DNA from: Caulobacteraceae bacterium | Lineage (GTDB): Bacteria; Pseudomonadota; Alphaproteobacteria; Caulobacterales; Caulobacteraceae | Direction of reading: 5' to 3' | DNA length: 33,702 nt | Assembly: GCA_947476555.1 (NCBI GenBank) | Contig: CANJRI010000022.1 | Coordinates: forward strand, 1-33,702 | Shown here: positions 27,012 through 33,702 of the stretch, one piece after another | How the letters are laid out: each line of letters begins with the position of its first letter | Numbering within the stretch: the first letter of the stretch is position 1 | The notes under the pieces: generated by a model | What the model saw: only the letters and a program-made list of their open reading frames with translations | Databases searched by the model: none | What the model was told of the DNA's origin: nothing | Made by a program: the position numbers and the translations under genes

Positions 27012-27689
27012 ATGCCAAACCGGACGAGGACCCTTCTGGGATCCCTGGCCGCCGCGGTCGTGGTCGCGTTCACGCCGGCTGGCGCGATCGCCGACACCTA
27101 TTGGCAATGCGTGCCCTTCGCGCGGCTGATCTCCGGCATCCAGATCTTTGGCGACGCCCGCACCTGGTGGCAGCAGGCGTCCGGCCGCTACGAGACCGGC
27201 CAGACCCCCAAGGCCGGCGCCGTCATCTGCTTCAAGCCCACCGCGCGGATGAACCTGGGCCACGTGGCCGTGGTCAGTCAGGTGCTCACCGAGCGGATCG
27301 TGCAGATCACCCACGCCAACTGGTCCCCCATCGAGGGCTCGCGCGGCAAGATCGAGAAGGACGTCACCCTGGTCGACGTCTCCACGACCGGGGACTGGAG
27401 CGAGGTGAAGGTCTGGTACGACCCCAGTCGCGACCTGGGCGGCTCCACCTATTCGACCCACGGCTTCATCTATCCGGACACCAGCGCCCGCGTGCTGGCC
27501 ATGACCGGACTCGCCAAGCTGCAGAACGGCGCCCTGGTCATGGCCCAGAACGCCGCCGAGCAGGTGGCCAATGCGGTACGGCCCGGCTCCGGACCGATCG
27601 GGGTGCTCGGCCATGCGGCCGACTCCACCGACCTCATAGCCGCGCTGATCCAGCGGGCCACCCGGCCGGACACGCCGCCCCGCGATTGA
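27012..27689 (+). CDS. secreted CHAP-domain amidase/peptidase
   Basis: A 225-residue exported protein: signal peptide about 1-27 (ending GAIA before DTYWQC), then a CHAP domain whose catalytic residues are Cys33 (YWQCVPFAR), His84 (NLGHVAVVS) and probably Asn103 (HANWSP). CHAP enzymes cleave amide bonds in peptidoglycan, so a periplasmic wall-remodelling role is likely. The C-terminal third (about 170-225) is Ala-rich without a known domain. GGGGAG nine bases before the ATG supports the start. The upstream region is AT-rich with a DnaA box and GANTC sites, one of which (27000-27004) overlaps the ribosome binding site. The CorA-type gene follows after 46 bases and may be cotranscribed. Confidence 0.85.
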   Translation: MPNRTRTLLGSLAAAVVVAFTPAGAIADTYWQCVPFARLISGIQIFGDARTWWQQASGRYETGQTPKAGAVICFKPTARMNLGHVAVVSQVLTERIVQITHANWSPIEGSRGKIEKDVTLVDVSTTGDWSEVKVWYDPSRDLGGSTYSTHGFIYPDTSARVLAMTGLAKLQNGALVMAQNAAEQVANAVRPGSGPIGVLGHAADSTDLIAALIQRATRPDTPPRD

Positions 27690-27735
27690 CGGGGTTGCGC
27701 CGCCGCGCCCATGAAGGGCGACGGGAGAAGGCCGC

Positions 27736-28689
27736 ATGCTCAATGTGATCCGGCGCGGGGTGCGCTGTTTCGAGGCCGTGACGCCTCAGGCCGGCTGGCG
27801 GCCGGACCCGGACGTGGTCTGGATCGACCTGCTCAATCCCACCCGTGAAGAGGAGCTCGCCGTCGAGGCGGCGCTCGGGCTGGACCTGCCCACCCAGAAG
27901 GAGATGGAGGCCCTGGAGCCTTCAAGCCGGCTCTATCAGGAGAGCAGCGCCACCTTCATGACCGCCACCCTGGTGGCCCGCAGCCGGGAGGAAACGCCGA
28001 CAACCATGCAGGCGACCTTCGTCCTGACCGGCGGCCGCCTGGTGACCCTCCGCTACGAGGACCTGCGGGCCTTCGAGATCTTCGCCGAGCGCGCCCGCCC
28101 GGACGACATCGCCAGCGGGGTGACGGCCCTGCTGGGGCTGATGGATGCGATCGTCGAGCGTCTGGCCGAGCTGATCGATATGGAAAGCGACCGGGTGGAG
28201 GAGGCCTCCAAGGCCATCTTCTCCCGGCCCCAGGCCGGCAACTTCCGCCCGCTGATGACCGCCCTGGCGCACGCCCAGTCGGTCACCTCGATGATCCGCA
28301 GCGCTCTCGTCAGCCTGGCCCGCCTGCTCAGCTACTCGGGCCTCGCCCCGGAGGTGCTGGGCGATCCGGAATGCCGGGCGCACCTCGATTCCCTGCAGCG
28401 CGACGCCCAGTCGCTCACCGAACAGGCCAGCCACCAGTCCAACCACATCGCCTTCCTGCTCGACGCCGCGCTCGGCCTGATCAACATCGAGCAGAACGGG
28501 ATCATCAAGTTCTTCTCGGTGGTGGCGGTGGTGTTCCTGCCGCCCACCCTGGTCGCCTCGATCTACGGGATGAACTTCGATCACATGCCCGAGCTGCACT
28601 GGATGATGGGCTATCCCATGGCCATTGGACTGATGGTCGCCTCTGCGGTTCTCCCTGTGCTCTGGTTCAAGGCGCGCGGCTGGCTTTGA
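27736..28689 (+). CDS. CorA-type divalent cation transporter
   Basis: A 317-residue 2-TM-GxN channel/transporter, probably for magnesium. The large N-terminal cytoplasmic domain (1-255) has WIDLLNPTREEE and a long helical region. Two C-terminal membrane helices (about 258-276 and 293-311) flank the selectivity motif YGMNF (Gly278-Met279-Asn280), followed by the acidic loop DHMPEL. The length and MN(F/I) loop fit CorA rather than ZntB, but ZntB-like zinc transport cannot be excluded. GGGAGAAGG precedes the ATG. Confidence 0.93.
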   Translation: MLNVIRRGVRCFEAVTPQAGWRPDPDVVWIDLLNPTREEELAVEAALGLDLPTQKEMEALEPSSRLYQESSATFMTATLVARSREETPTTMQATFVLTGGRLVTLRYEDLRAFEIFAERARPDDIASGVTALLGLMDAIVERLAELIDMESDRVEEASKAIFSRPQAGNFRPLMTALAHAQSVTSMIRSALVSLARLLSYSGLAPEVLGDPECRAHLDSLQRDAQSLTEQASHQSNHIAFLLDAALGLINIEQNGIIKFFSVVAVVFLPPTLVASIYGMNFDHMPELHWMMGYPMAIGLMVASAVLPVLWFKARGWL

Positions 28690-28727
28690 CCGTTCCTTAA
28701 GCGGGCCGGCGGCAAGCTGGCGACCCG

Positions 28728-29942
28728 ATGCCAAGCGCCGCCCAGCAACACCATCTCGAGATCGACGCCCAGGCGCTCCGCGAGGCGCTGGATGCGCACC
28801 AGCGCTATCTGGCCGGCCGTTCCGGCGGGCGCCGGTTCAGCCTGACTTACGCGGACCTCTCCAACTGCTCCCTTGAGGGCGTCGACCTGCGCGACGCCGA
28901 CCTCTCCGGCGCCAAGCTGTCGGGGGCGTCGCTGTCACGGGCGAATTTCTCGCGGGCCAGCCTGTTCGGCGCGGACCTTCGCGAGGCCGACCTGCGCCAT
29001 GCGAGCCTGAAGCGGGCCGACCTGCGCGGCGCCTGCCTGCGCGGGGCCAACCTGGCGGGTGCGGAGCTGGCCGGCTGCGACCTGCGGGAAGGCCGCATCG
29101 CCCTGCAGGACAAGCTGGATGGCTTCCGGATCCTGCGTCACGAGCACCGGCCGGGCGAGCTGAACTACGCGGTGCTGTCTGGCGCCAATCTGGAGGGCGC
29201 CCAGATGGGCGGCGCGGTGGCCATGGCCAGCGACTTCACCGACGCCAACCTGACCGACGCCGTGCTTTCCGGCGCCCGGCTGGCGCGCGCGGTGCTGGAC
29301 GGCGCCGACCTTTCGGGCGCGGATCTCGGCGGCGCCGACCTCACCGGGGCCTCCATGCGCCGGGCTGTGCTGGCAGGCGTCAACCTCGACAAGGCGCGGA
29401 TGGATAACTGCGACCTGGAGGGCGTGCTGCGCGGACCGCCGCCGAGCGTCTTCATCGACGACCGCCCCCTGGACGAGGTGCTGGGGGACCACGAGGCCTA
29501 TTGCGACTCCGCCGGTCAGCGTGGCGCGGTCCATGGCCTGCCGGGGGTGGATTTCCGGCCCCTGCGCACCCTCAAGCGCCGCCGGCTGACCGGCCTGGCG
29601 GCTCCGGGCGGGGTGTTCTTCGGCCTCGATATGGAAGGGGTCCAGCTGCAGGGCGCGGACCTCGCCGGCTGCGATTTCCGGGGGACCAACCTGCGCGAGG
29701 CGGATCTGCGCGGTGCCAAGCTCACCGGCGCCCAGCTTTCCCGCGCGGACCTGCGGGGAGCGAAGTTGGGGCCCCTGATGATCGCTCCGGGCCGGTTCGT
29801 GCGCACCGACCTGACCCGCGCGGCCCTGCGCGGCGCCGACCTGCGCGGCGCCCACGCGGCCCGCGCGCGGTTCCTGGAAGCCGACCTCAACGGCGCGCGG
29901 CTGGAAGGCTGCGACCTGGCCGGCGCCGAACTGGAGGCCTAG
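28728..29942 (+). CDS. pentapeptide repeat protein
   Basis: A 404-residue protein made largely of A(D/N)LXX pentapeptide repeats in three blocks: about 41-120, 146-232 and 296-403, separated by non-repeat segments at 121-145 and 233-295. Each block should form a right-handed four-sided beta helix. The N-terminus (1-40) is polar and helical. No signal peptide or membrane helix is visible, so it is probably cytoplasmic. Some such proteins mimic DNA and protect gyrase, but most have no known function; nothing here proves gyrase binding. The repeats cause 15-base periodicity in the DNA. The stop shares CTAG with the convergent DUF488 gene. Confidence 0.9.
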   Translation: MPSAAQQHHLEIDAQALREALDAHQRYLAGRSGGRRFSLTYADLSNCSLEGVDLRDADLSGAKLSGASLSRANFSRASLFGADLREADLRHASLKRADLRGACLRGANLAGAELAGCDLREGRIALQDKLDGFRILRHEHRPGELNYAVLSGANLEGAQMGGAVAMASDFTDANLTDAVLSGARLARAVLDGADLSGADLGGADLTGASMRRAVLAGVNLDKARMDNCDLEGVLRGPPPSVFIDDRPLDEVLGDHEAYCDSAGQRGAVHGLPGVDFRPLRTLKRRRLTGLAAPGGVFFGLDMEGVQLQGADLAGCDFRGTNLREADLRGAKLTGAQLSRADLRGAKLGPLMIAPGRFVRTDLTRAALRGADLRGAHAARARFLEADLNGARLEGCDLAGAELEA

Positions 29943-30370
29943 AGGTCCTCGACCTCGAAAGGAGCCGCCTCGCACATGTGCTCCGCGAGGATCGAGCGGT
30001 GGCAGCCCTTGGGATCGGCCTCGTAGCAGAGCAGGGCGACCTTACGCTCCCCGGCGGCCTCGATGGCTTGGGCCAGCTGCAACTGGGCGGCGGGCTCGGC
30101 CAGGTGGTCCTCGAAGATCCTTCGCATCTCGTCGATCCGGCCGTGGCGCGCGGCCTCGCGGCCGGGCTTCGGCGTGCCCAGGTCCCGCAGGTGGACGTAG
30201 TCGATGCCCGCTTCCTTCAGGCTGGCGGCGAGGATGGTCTTGGAGAAACCCGCCCGGCGGGAGGCGGCCACGGCGCGCACGTCAATCACCACCTCGACCC
30301 CGGCCGTCTTCAGGCGCCGGATCACCGCGTCCTGGGTGTCGGATTCGTAGCCGATGGTGGCGAGCTTCAT
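29939..30370 (-). CDS. DUF488 family protein
   Basis: A 143-residue soluble protein. The order TIGYES, DVRAVAASRRAGFSK (30-44), YVHLRDLGTPKPG (58-70), and LLCYEADPKGCHRS (113-126) with Cys115 and Cys123 is diagnostic of DUF488. The family is widespread and uncharacterised; the C..E..CHR cluster suggests a nucleic-acid or metal-dependent role, which is inference. ATG at 30370 is preceded by GAAAGG. It lies eight bases downstream of a very small gene on the same strand and is likely in the same transcript. Confidence 0.9.
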   Translation of the reverse strand: MKLATIGYESDTQDAVIRRLKTAGVEVVIDVRAVAASRRAGFSKTILAASLKEAGIDYVHLRDLGTPKPGREAARHGRIDEMRRIFEDHLAEPAAQLQLAQAIEAAGERKVALLCYEADPKGCHRSILAEHMCEAAPFEVEDL

Positions 30371-30378
30371 ACGCCTTT

Positions 30379-30612
30379 CTACCGCTTCCCCTCCGCCGGA
30401 TCAGCCCCCGGCCCCAGCCGGCCGTCGTTCACCGACTTGGGCGCGGAGCCGTCGCCGGCGCCCTGGCGGGGTTGCGGATTTCCGGTGGCGGTCACCGCGT
30501 CGTCCTTGCCGACGGCCGGGTAGCGCTCGGCGCCGGCGTTGTCCTTGCCGACGTTCAACGGCTGGGCGGCGTTGGCCTTGCGGCCATCGGTCTGCAGGCG
30601 ATCCTTGTCCAT
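30379..30612 (-). CDS. small hydrophilic protein of unknown function
   Basis: A 77-residue protein with no predicted fold: rich in Asp, Gly, Lys, Asn and Pro, with a repeated VGKD motif (residues 21-24 and 34-37) and no hydrophobic core, so probably disordered. The reason to believe it is a strong AGGAGG seven bases or less before the ATG at 30612 and its tight placement eight bases upstream of DUF488. No family is recognised. It is divergent from the cytochrome b gene. Confidence 0.6.
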   Translation of the reverse strand: MDKDRLQTDGRKANAAQPLNVGKDNAGAERYPAVGKDDAVTATGNPQPRQGAGDGSAPKSVNDGRLGPGADPAEGKR

Positions 30613-30711
30613 GCGTCCTCCTGGGCTTGCCGGGGAGAAGCGTCCGGCCCGCACCGATGTTCCTGGCGCGCGGGGCCTGTGCCACAGTGGTTCGGCAGGG
30701 AGGGAGCGAGC

Positions 30712-31536
30712 ATGGCGGAGAAACCCCCCAGGGTCCTGGTCCGGCGTCACGCGCTGGTGACGCGGATCACCCACTGGATCAACGTCCTGGCCATCAGCCT
30801 GCTGCTGATGAGCGGGCTGCAGATCTTCAACGCCCACCCGGCGCTCTACTGGGGCCACGCCTCGACCTTCAGGCAGCCCTGGATGTCGATCATCATGGTC
30901 GAGCGGGGTGGCGAGCCAAGGGGGCAGACGGCGATCGGCGACCTGCGGCTGGACACCACCGGCGTGCTGGGCTGGTCGGGCGAGGGCGCGCGCGGGGAAA
31001 AGCGGGCGTTCCCGGCTTGGGCCACCATCCCGAGCTTCAAGTCCCTGGCCGACGGTCGGCGCTGGCACTTCTTCTTCGCCTGGCTGTTCGCGATCAACGG
31101 CCTCGTCTACCTGGCCTGGGCGCTGATCGGCGGGCACTTCAAGCGCGACCTGGCCCCGACGCGGGCGCAGCTTTCACCCCGACACATCCTGCACGAGATC
31201 GGAACGCACGCGCAGCTGAAGTTCCCCAAGGGCGAGGCGGCGCGGAGCTACAACGTCCTGCAGAAGGGGACCTATCTGGCTGTGGTCCTGCTGCTGCTGC
31301 CGGCCATGGTGCTCACCGGCCTGTGCATGTCGCCGAGCGTCAACGCGACGGTCCCGTGGCTGATCGACGTCTTCGGCGGGCGGCAGTCGGCGCGGACCAT
31401 CCACTTCATATCCGCCAGCCTGATCGTGCTGTTCGTGCTGGTCCACCTGGTCATGGTGGTGGCGTCCGGAGCCTGGAACAACATCCGCTCGATGATCACC
31501 GGCCGCTACGCCATCGAGACGGAGGCGCGTCCATGA
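30712..31536 (+). CDS. b-type cytochrome, membrane electron carrier
   Basis: A 274-residue di-haem-type cytochrome b of the b561 / hydrogenase-formate-dehydrogenase gamma group. Four membrane helices lie at about 21-38, 119-140, 186-206 and 231-252. Candidate haem ligands are His21 (THWINVLA), His119 (RRWHFFFAW), His231 (TIHFISAS) and His245 (VHLVMVV). A long loop (about 45-115) separates helices 1 and 2. Its TGA overlaps the ATG of the molybdopterin gene (ATGA), so it probably passes electrons between the quinone pool and that periplasmic enzyme. The start is supported by AGGGAGGGAG upstream. Confidence 0.88.
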   Translation: MAEKPPRVLVRRHALVTRITHWINVLAISLLLMSGLQIFNAHPALYWGHASTFRQPWMSIIMVERGGEPRGQTAIGDLRLDTTGVLGWSGEGARGEKRAFPAWATIPSFKSLADGRRWHFFFAWLFAINGLVYLAWALIGGHFKRDLAPTRAQLSPRHILHEIGTHAQLKFPKGEAARSYNVLQKGTYLAVVLLLLPAMVLTGLCMSPSVNATVPWLIDVFGGRQSARTIHFISASLIVLFVLVHLVMVVASGAWNNIRSMITGRYAIETEARP

Positions 31537-32294
31537 ACCGGCGTCACTGGATCAGGGGGGCCGGCTCGGTGCTCGGCGCCGTGATGCTCTCGGCCTGCGA
31601 CCGGCTCAACGCCAACGCCCAGTTCATGCGCATGTTGCGGGGCGCCGAGGCCCTGTCGATGCGCGCCCAGCGATTGATCGCGCCGCGCGGGGCCCTGGCC
31701 CGGGAGTTCTCACCCGCCGACATCTCGCCGGACTTCCGCGCCAACGGCTCCATCGATCCGCAGGACGTCGAGTACCTGACCCTGAAGGCCGGCGGCTTTT
31801 CCGATTGGCGACTGGTCATCGACGGCCTGGTCGAGACCCCGCTGTCCCTGACACTGGACGAGCTGCGCGGCTGGCCGGCGCGGAGCCAGATCACCCGGCA
31901 CGACTGCGTGGAGGGGTGGTCCTCTATCGGCAAATGGACCGGCGCGCGGCTGGCGCCCCTGCTGGAGAAGGCCGGGCTGAAGCCGGAGGCGAAGTTCCTG
32001 GTCTTCCACTGCGCCGACACTCTCGATCCGTCGTTAGCCCAGGGCCGGTATTACGAAAGCATCGACCTCATCGACGCCTTCCACCCGCAGACCATCCTGG
32101 CCTACGCGATGAACGATCAGCCCCTGCCGGTGAAGCACGGGGCGCCGCTGAGGCTGAGGGTGGAGCGCCAGCTCGGCTACAAACACGCCAAGTATGTCAT
32201 GCGCATCGAGGCGGTGGCGGACTTCGCCCACATCGCCCGCGGCAGGGGCGGGTTCTGGGAAGACCGCGGCTACGAGTGGTACGCGGGTATCTAG
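31533..32294 (+). CDS. molybdopterin-dependent oxidoreductase, Tat-type lipoprotein
   Basis: A 253-residue protein of the sulfite oxidase / MsrP molybdopterin fold. The N-terminus has a twin Arg (NRRHWIRG) and a lipobox ending LSAC with Cys22, suggesting export by Tat and lipid anchoring on the outer face of the inner membrane. The probable molybdenum ligand is Cys125 in RHDCVEGWSSIGKWTG, which resembles the MsrP site. HCADTLD, YYESIDL, LAYAMNDQPLP and HGAPLRLRVERQLGYKHAKY are further family motifs. Shorter than MsrP (about 330). Coupled to the upstream cytochrome b. The substrate (sulfoxides, sulfite or other) is unknown. Confidence 0.9.
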   Translation: MNRRHWIRGAGSVLGAVMLSACDRLNANAQFMRMLRGAEALSMRAQRLIAPRGALAREFSPADISPDFRANGSIDPQDVEYLTLKAGGFSDWRLVIDGLVETPLSLTLDELRGWPARSQITRHDCVEGWSSIGKWTGARLAPLLEKAGLKPEAKFLVFHCADTLDPSLAQGRYYESIDLIDAFHPQTILAYAMNDQPLPVKHGAPLRLRVERQLGYKHAKYVMRIEAVADFAHIARGRGGFWEDRGYEWYAGI

Positions 32295-32626
32295 TTGGTC
32301 GGCTGGGTGACGCGCAGGCCGGCGCGCAGCGAGAAGCGGCTGGCGTTGGTGTAGGCGGCGGTCTCGTCGTAGCTGAGGTTCGCCCCGTCGAAGGCGAAGA
32401 CCATGCCGTCCATCTTGATCATCACGGTTTGCCGACCGGCCTCCATGGGCTTCACTTCGGCCACCTCGCCGATGACCACCCCGTTGGTGTCCTTCACCAC
32501 CAGCCCCGGCGCGAGCTTGGCCAGGACGACGGACTGTTGCGCAACAGGCTGCGCCTTCGCGGGGGTCTGGGCGGCGGCGGGCGAGGCCAGGGCGAGCAGG
32601 GCCCCAAACGCAAGCATCGAACGCAT
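32291..32626 (-). CDS. small periplasmic protein, PRC-barrel-like
   Basis: A 111-residue protein with a clean signal peptide (MRSMLAFGALLALASPAAAQ). The mature part has alternating short strands (GLVVKDTNGVVIGEVAEV, TVMIKMDGMVFAFDGANL) resembling a PRC barrel; that assignment is tentative. AAAGGAGA before the ATG at 32626 is a strong ribosome binding site and rejects the longer in-frame start at 32659. A -10-like GCTATATC lies just upstream. Its stop shares CTAG with the molybdopterin gene. Confidence 0.78.
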   Translation of the reverse strand: MRSMLAFGALLALASPAAAQTPAKAQPVAQQSVVLAKLAPGLVVKDTNGVVIGEVAEVKPMEAGRQTVMIKMDGMVFAFDGANLSYDETAAYTNASRFSLRAGLRVTQPTN

Positions 32627-32649
32627 AACGGATCTCCTTTGGAGATACC

Positions 32650-32657
32650 GATATAGC
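32650..32657 (-). promoter_or_regulatory. -10 element of the PRC-barrel-like gene
   Basis: On the reverse strand GCTATATC is an exact match to the Caulobacter housekeeping -10 consensus GCTANAWC and would place the transcript start about 16 bases before the ATG, just ahead of the ribosome binding site. No good -35 box is seen. Confidence 0.4.
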
Positions 32658-32705
32658 AATCATCGCCTGCGTTATGGACTAGGATGGTTACTCAATTTGA
32701 TTACT

Positions 32706-32760
32706 GCGACAGGCTGCCGCGCCTGAACCTTGGCTATTCATATTCAGGCGCGGCTGTCGC
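32706..32760. repeat. long hairpin with 18 paired positions
   Basis: Arms 32716-32727 and 32743-32754 are perfect 12-base inverted copies around a 15-base loop; GCGACA (32706-32711) and TGTCGC (32755-32760) extend the stem beyond a four-base GGCT bulge. It is 38 bases past the stop of the deoxyhypusine-synthase-like gene. No T-tract follows on either strand, so it may be a transcript-end or processing structure or a dispersed palindrome. Confidence 0.6.
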
Positions 32761-32778
32761 TTAGGTAATACTACCTAA
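32761..32778. repeat. short dyad adjoining the long hairpin
   Basis: TTAGGTA (32761-32767) and TACCTAA (32772-32778) are perfect inverted copies around ATAC. It starts at the base after the long hairpin ends. Could be an operator or a second small stem-loop. Confidence 0.45.
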
Positions 32779-32798
32779 ACCCTCGGTAGAAACCCCGC

Positions 32799-33702
32799 TC
32801 AACCCTTAGGGTCGAACAGCTTGGCCCACCGGGGCTTGGTCCGGTTCTTCCAGGCGCCCCGATGCCAGGCGTCGGAGGCGATCAGCGGCACCACGGTGGT
32901 GGCCTCGGCGAACACCATCTGCTCCCAGGTGACGTCCACCTTGCCCCAGGAGCAGGCCTCCTTGAGCGTCGAGGACGAGCAGGCCCCGTCGCGCACGTCC
33001 GCCACCGTGATCTGGACGGCGTATTTGTGCATCTCCGCCTCGTGGCCGAGGATCTCGGCGCAGACCACGGTGTCCTGGGCGAAGTTCTTGGGCACGCCGC
33101 CGCCGACCATGAACAGGCCCGTGGTTCCCGCCGCCAGCTTGATGTCGGTCAGTTCGCGGAAATCGGCCACAGCGTCGATGGTCAGGTAGGGCTTCTTGGC
33201 CTTCATCCGCTCCACCTGGTGCTTGACCAGGCCGAAGCCGGCCGAGGAGTCCACGAAGGCCGGGCAGAAGATCGGCACGCCCTCGCGCCAGGCGGTCTCG
33301 ATCAGGGAGTCGGGCTTCTTGGCGTTACCGGCCGCCAGCCACTTGCCCATCTCGTGGATGAACTCGCGGCTGGAGTAGGGGCGCGGCTCCAGGACCTCGC
33401 AGAGCTCGTAGATCGCGTGGTCGCAGGCCTGCAGCTCTTCCTCGTCGATATAGGTGTCGTAGATGCGGTCGATATAGAGGTCGCGCAGGTCGCGGTCGTC
33501 GACGTTGGACTGCGCCTGGTAGTGCTTGAAACCCAGCGCCTCGAAGAAATCCATGTCGACGATCGAGGCGCCGGTGGCGACCACCACGTCGATCATCCCG
33601 TATTTCAGCATGTCGCGGTAGATGTGCATGCAGCCGCCGGCGGAGGTCGAACCCGCCAGGGTCAGCCAGGTCGAGCAGCCGGCGTCCTCCAGGCTCATCG
33701 AC
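32799..33702 (-). CDS. deoxyhypusine-synthase-like protein (5' end missing)
   Basis: NAD-dependent aminobutyl- or agmatine-transferase family; 301 residues visible, with the N-terminus cut by the right edge (family members are about 350). LAGSTSAGGCMHIYRDML, DVVVATGASIVDMDF, ESRE-like RPYSSREFIHEMG, CPAFVDSSAGFG, and the region GLFMVGGGVPKNFAQD with the Lys equivalent to the catalytic lysine of deoxyhypusine synthase, then KEACSWGKV. Bacteria lack eIF5A, so the product is more likely a polyamine such as homospermidine or a guanidino derivative; which one is not readable. It is followed on its strand by two inverted repeats. Confidence 0.9.
   Translation of the reverse strand, partial: SMSLEDAGCSTWLTLAGSTSAGGCMHIYRDMLKYGMIDVVVATGASIVDMDFFEALGFKHYQAQSNVDDRDLRDLYIDRIYDTYIDEEELQACDHAIYELCEVLEPRPYSSREFIHEMGKWLAAGNAKKPDSLIETAWREGVPIFCPAFVDSSAGFGLVKHQVERMKAKKPYLTIDAVADFRELTDIKLAAGTTGLFMVGGGVPKNFAQDTVVCAEILGHEAEMHKYAVQITVADVRDGACSSSTLKEACSWGKVDVTWEQMVFAEATTVVPLIASDAWHRGAWKNRTKPRWAKLFDPKG

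Noticed and set aside
28850..29940. Repeated DNA units that could be mistaken for a tandem array or CRISPR
   Set aside because: The 15-base periodicity comes from pentapeptide codons in an intact gene; there are no identical repeats with unique spacers.

Overview
The window is a compact, gene-dense piece of a high-GC chromosome. It looks alphaproteobacterial and most likely from the Caulobacteraceae (Caulobacter/Phenylobacterium relatives). The pointers are the sucC-sucD-sucA-sucB-lpd operon, the xerC-DUF484-transaldolase cluster divergent from priA, DUF2794 and DUF2237 proteins, a deoxyhypusine-synthase-like polyamine enzyme, and promoter elements resembling the Caulobacter housekeeping consensus. 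This assignment is inference from gene content; no rRNA or tRNA gene is visible. No transposase, prophage or CRISPR array was seen.

Layout. 1-2024: the last three quarters of aconitase (acnA), closed by a clear hairpin terminator. 2118-6959: a DUF1223 thioredoxin-like secreted protein; a 0.4-kb intergenic stretch packed with inverted repeats and two nine-G runs; a DUF2794 protein; a Bax-inhibitor-1 membrane protein; an RNA 2',3'-cyclic phosphodiesterase; DUF2237; a CitE-like acyl-CoA lyase translationally coupled to a secreted protein. 6956-12459: a HIT hydrolase, malate dehydrogenase, two tandem membrane-anchored LprI-like proteins, a RimJ/RimL-type acetyltransferase, and a membrane-bound LytTR regulator divergent from a DUF2306 membrane protein. 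12574-20948: a promoter followed by sucC, sucD, sucA, sucB and lpd, with a small GNAT gene overlapping the end of lpd. 21011-25730: a small secreted protein, xerC, DUF484, transaldolase (all three reverse) and divergent priA. 25744-32294: a TerC protein, an AT-rich intergenic island with a DnaA box, a CHAP amidase, a CorA-type transporter, a long pentapeptide-repeat protein, DUF488, a tiny hydrophilic protein, a b-type cytochrome coupled to a molybdopterin lipoprotein, and a small periplasmic protein. 32799-33702: a deoxyhypusine-synthase-like enzyme running off the right edge.

How the genes work together. Aconitase, malate dehydrogenase, succinyl-CoA ligase and the complete 2-oxoglutarate dehydrogenase complex make this a TCA-cycle region. 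Xer recombinase, PriA and the CHAP amidase belong to chromosome maintenance and the cell wall. The cytochrome b/molybdopterin pair looks like a periplasmic redox module.

Architecture. Five convergent gene pairs end in exactly the same way, with the two TAG stop codons sharing one CTAG tetranucleotide. Two same-strand pairs use ATGA overlaps. I did not find a clearly new multi-gene system. The best candidates for follow-up are the cytochrome b/Mo-lipoprotein pair, PriA without one zinc site, the palindrome-rich and AT-rich intergenic regions, and the LprI-like pair.
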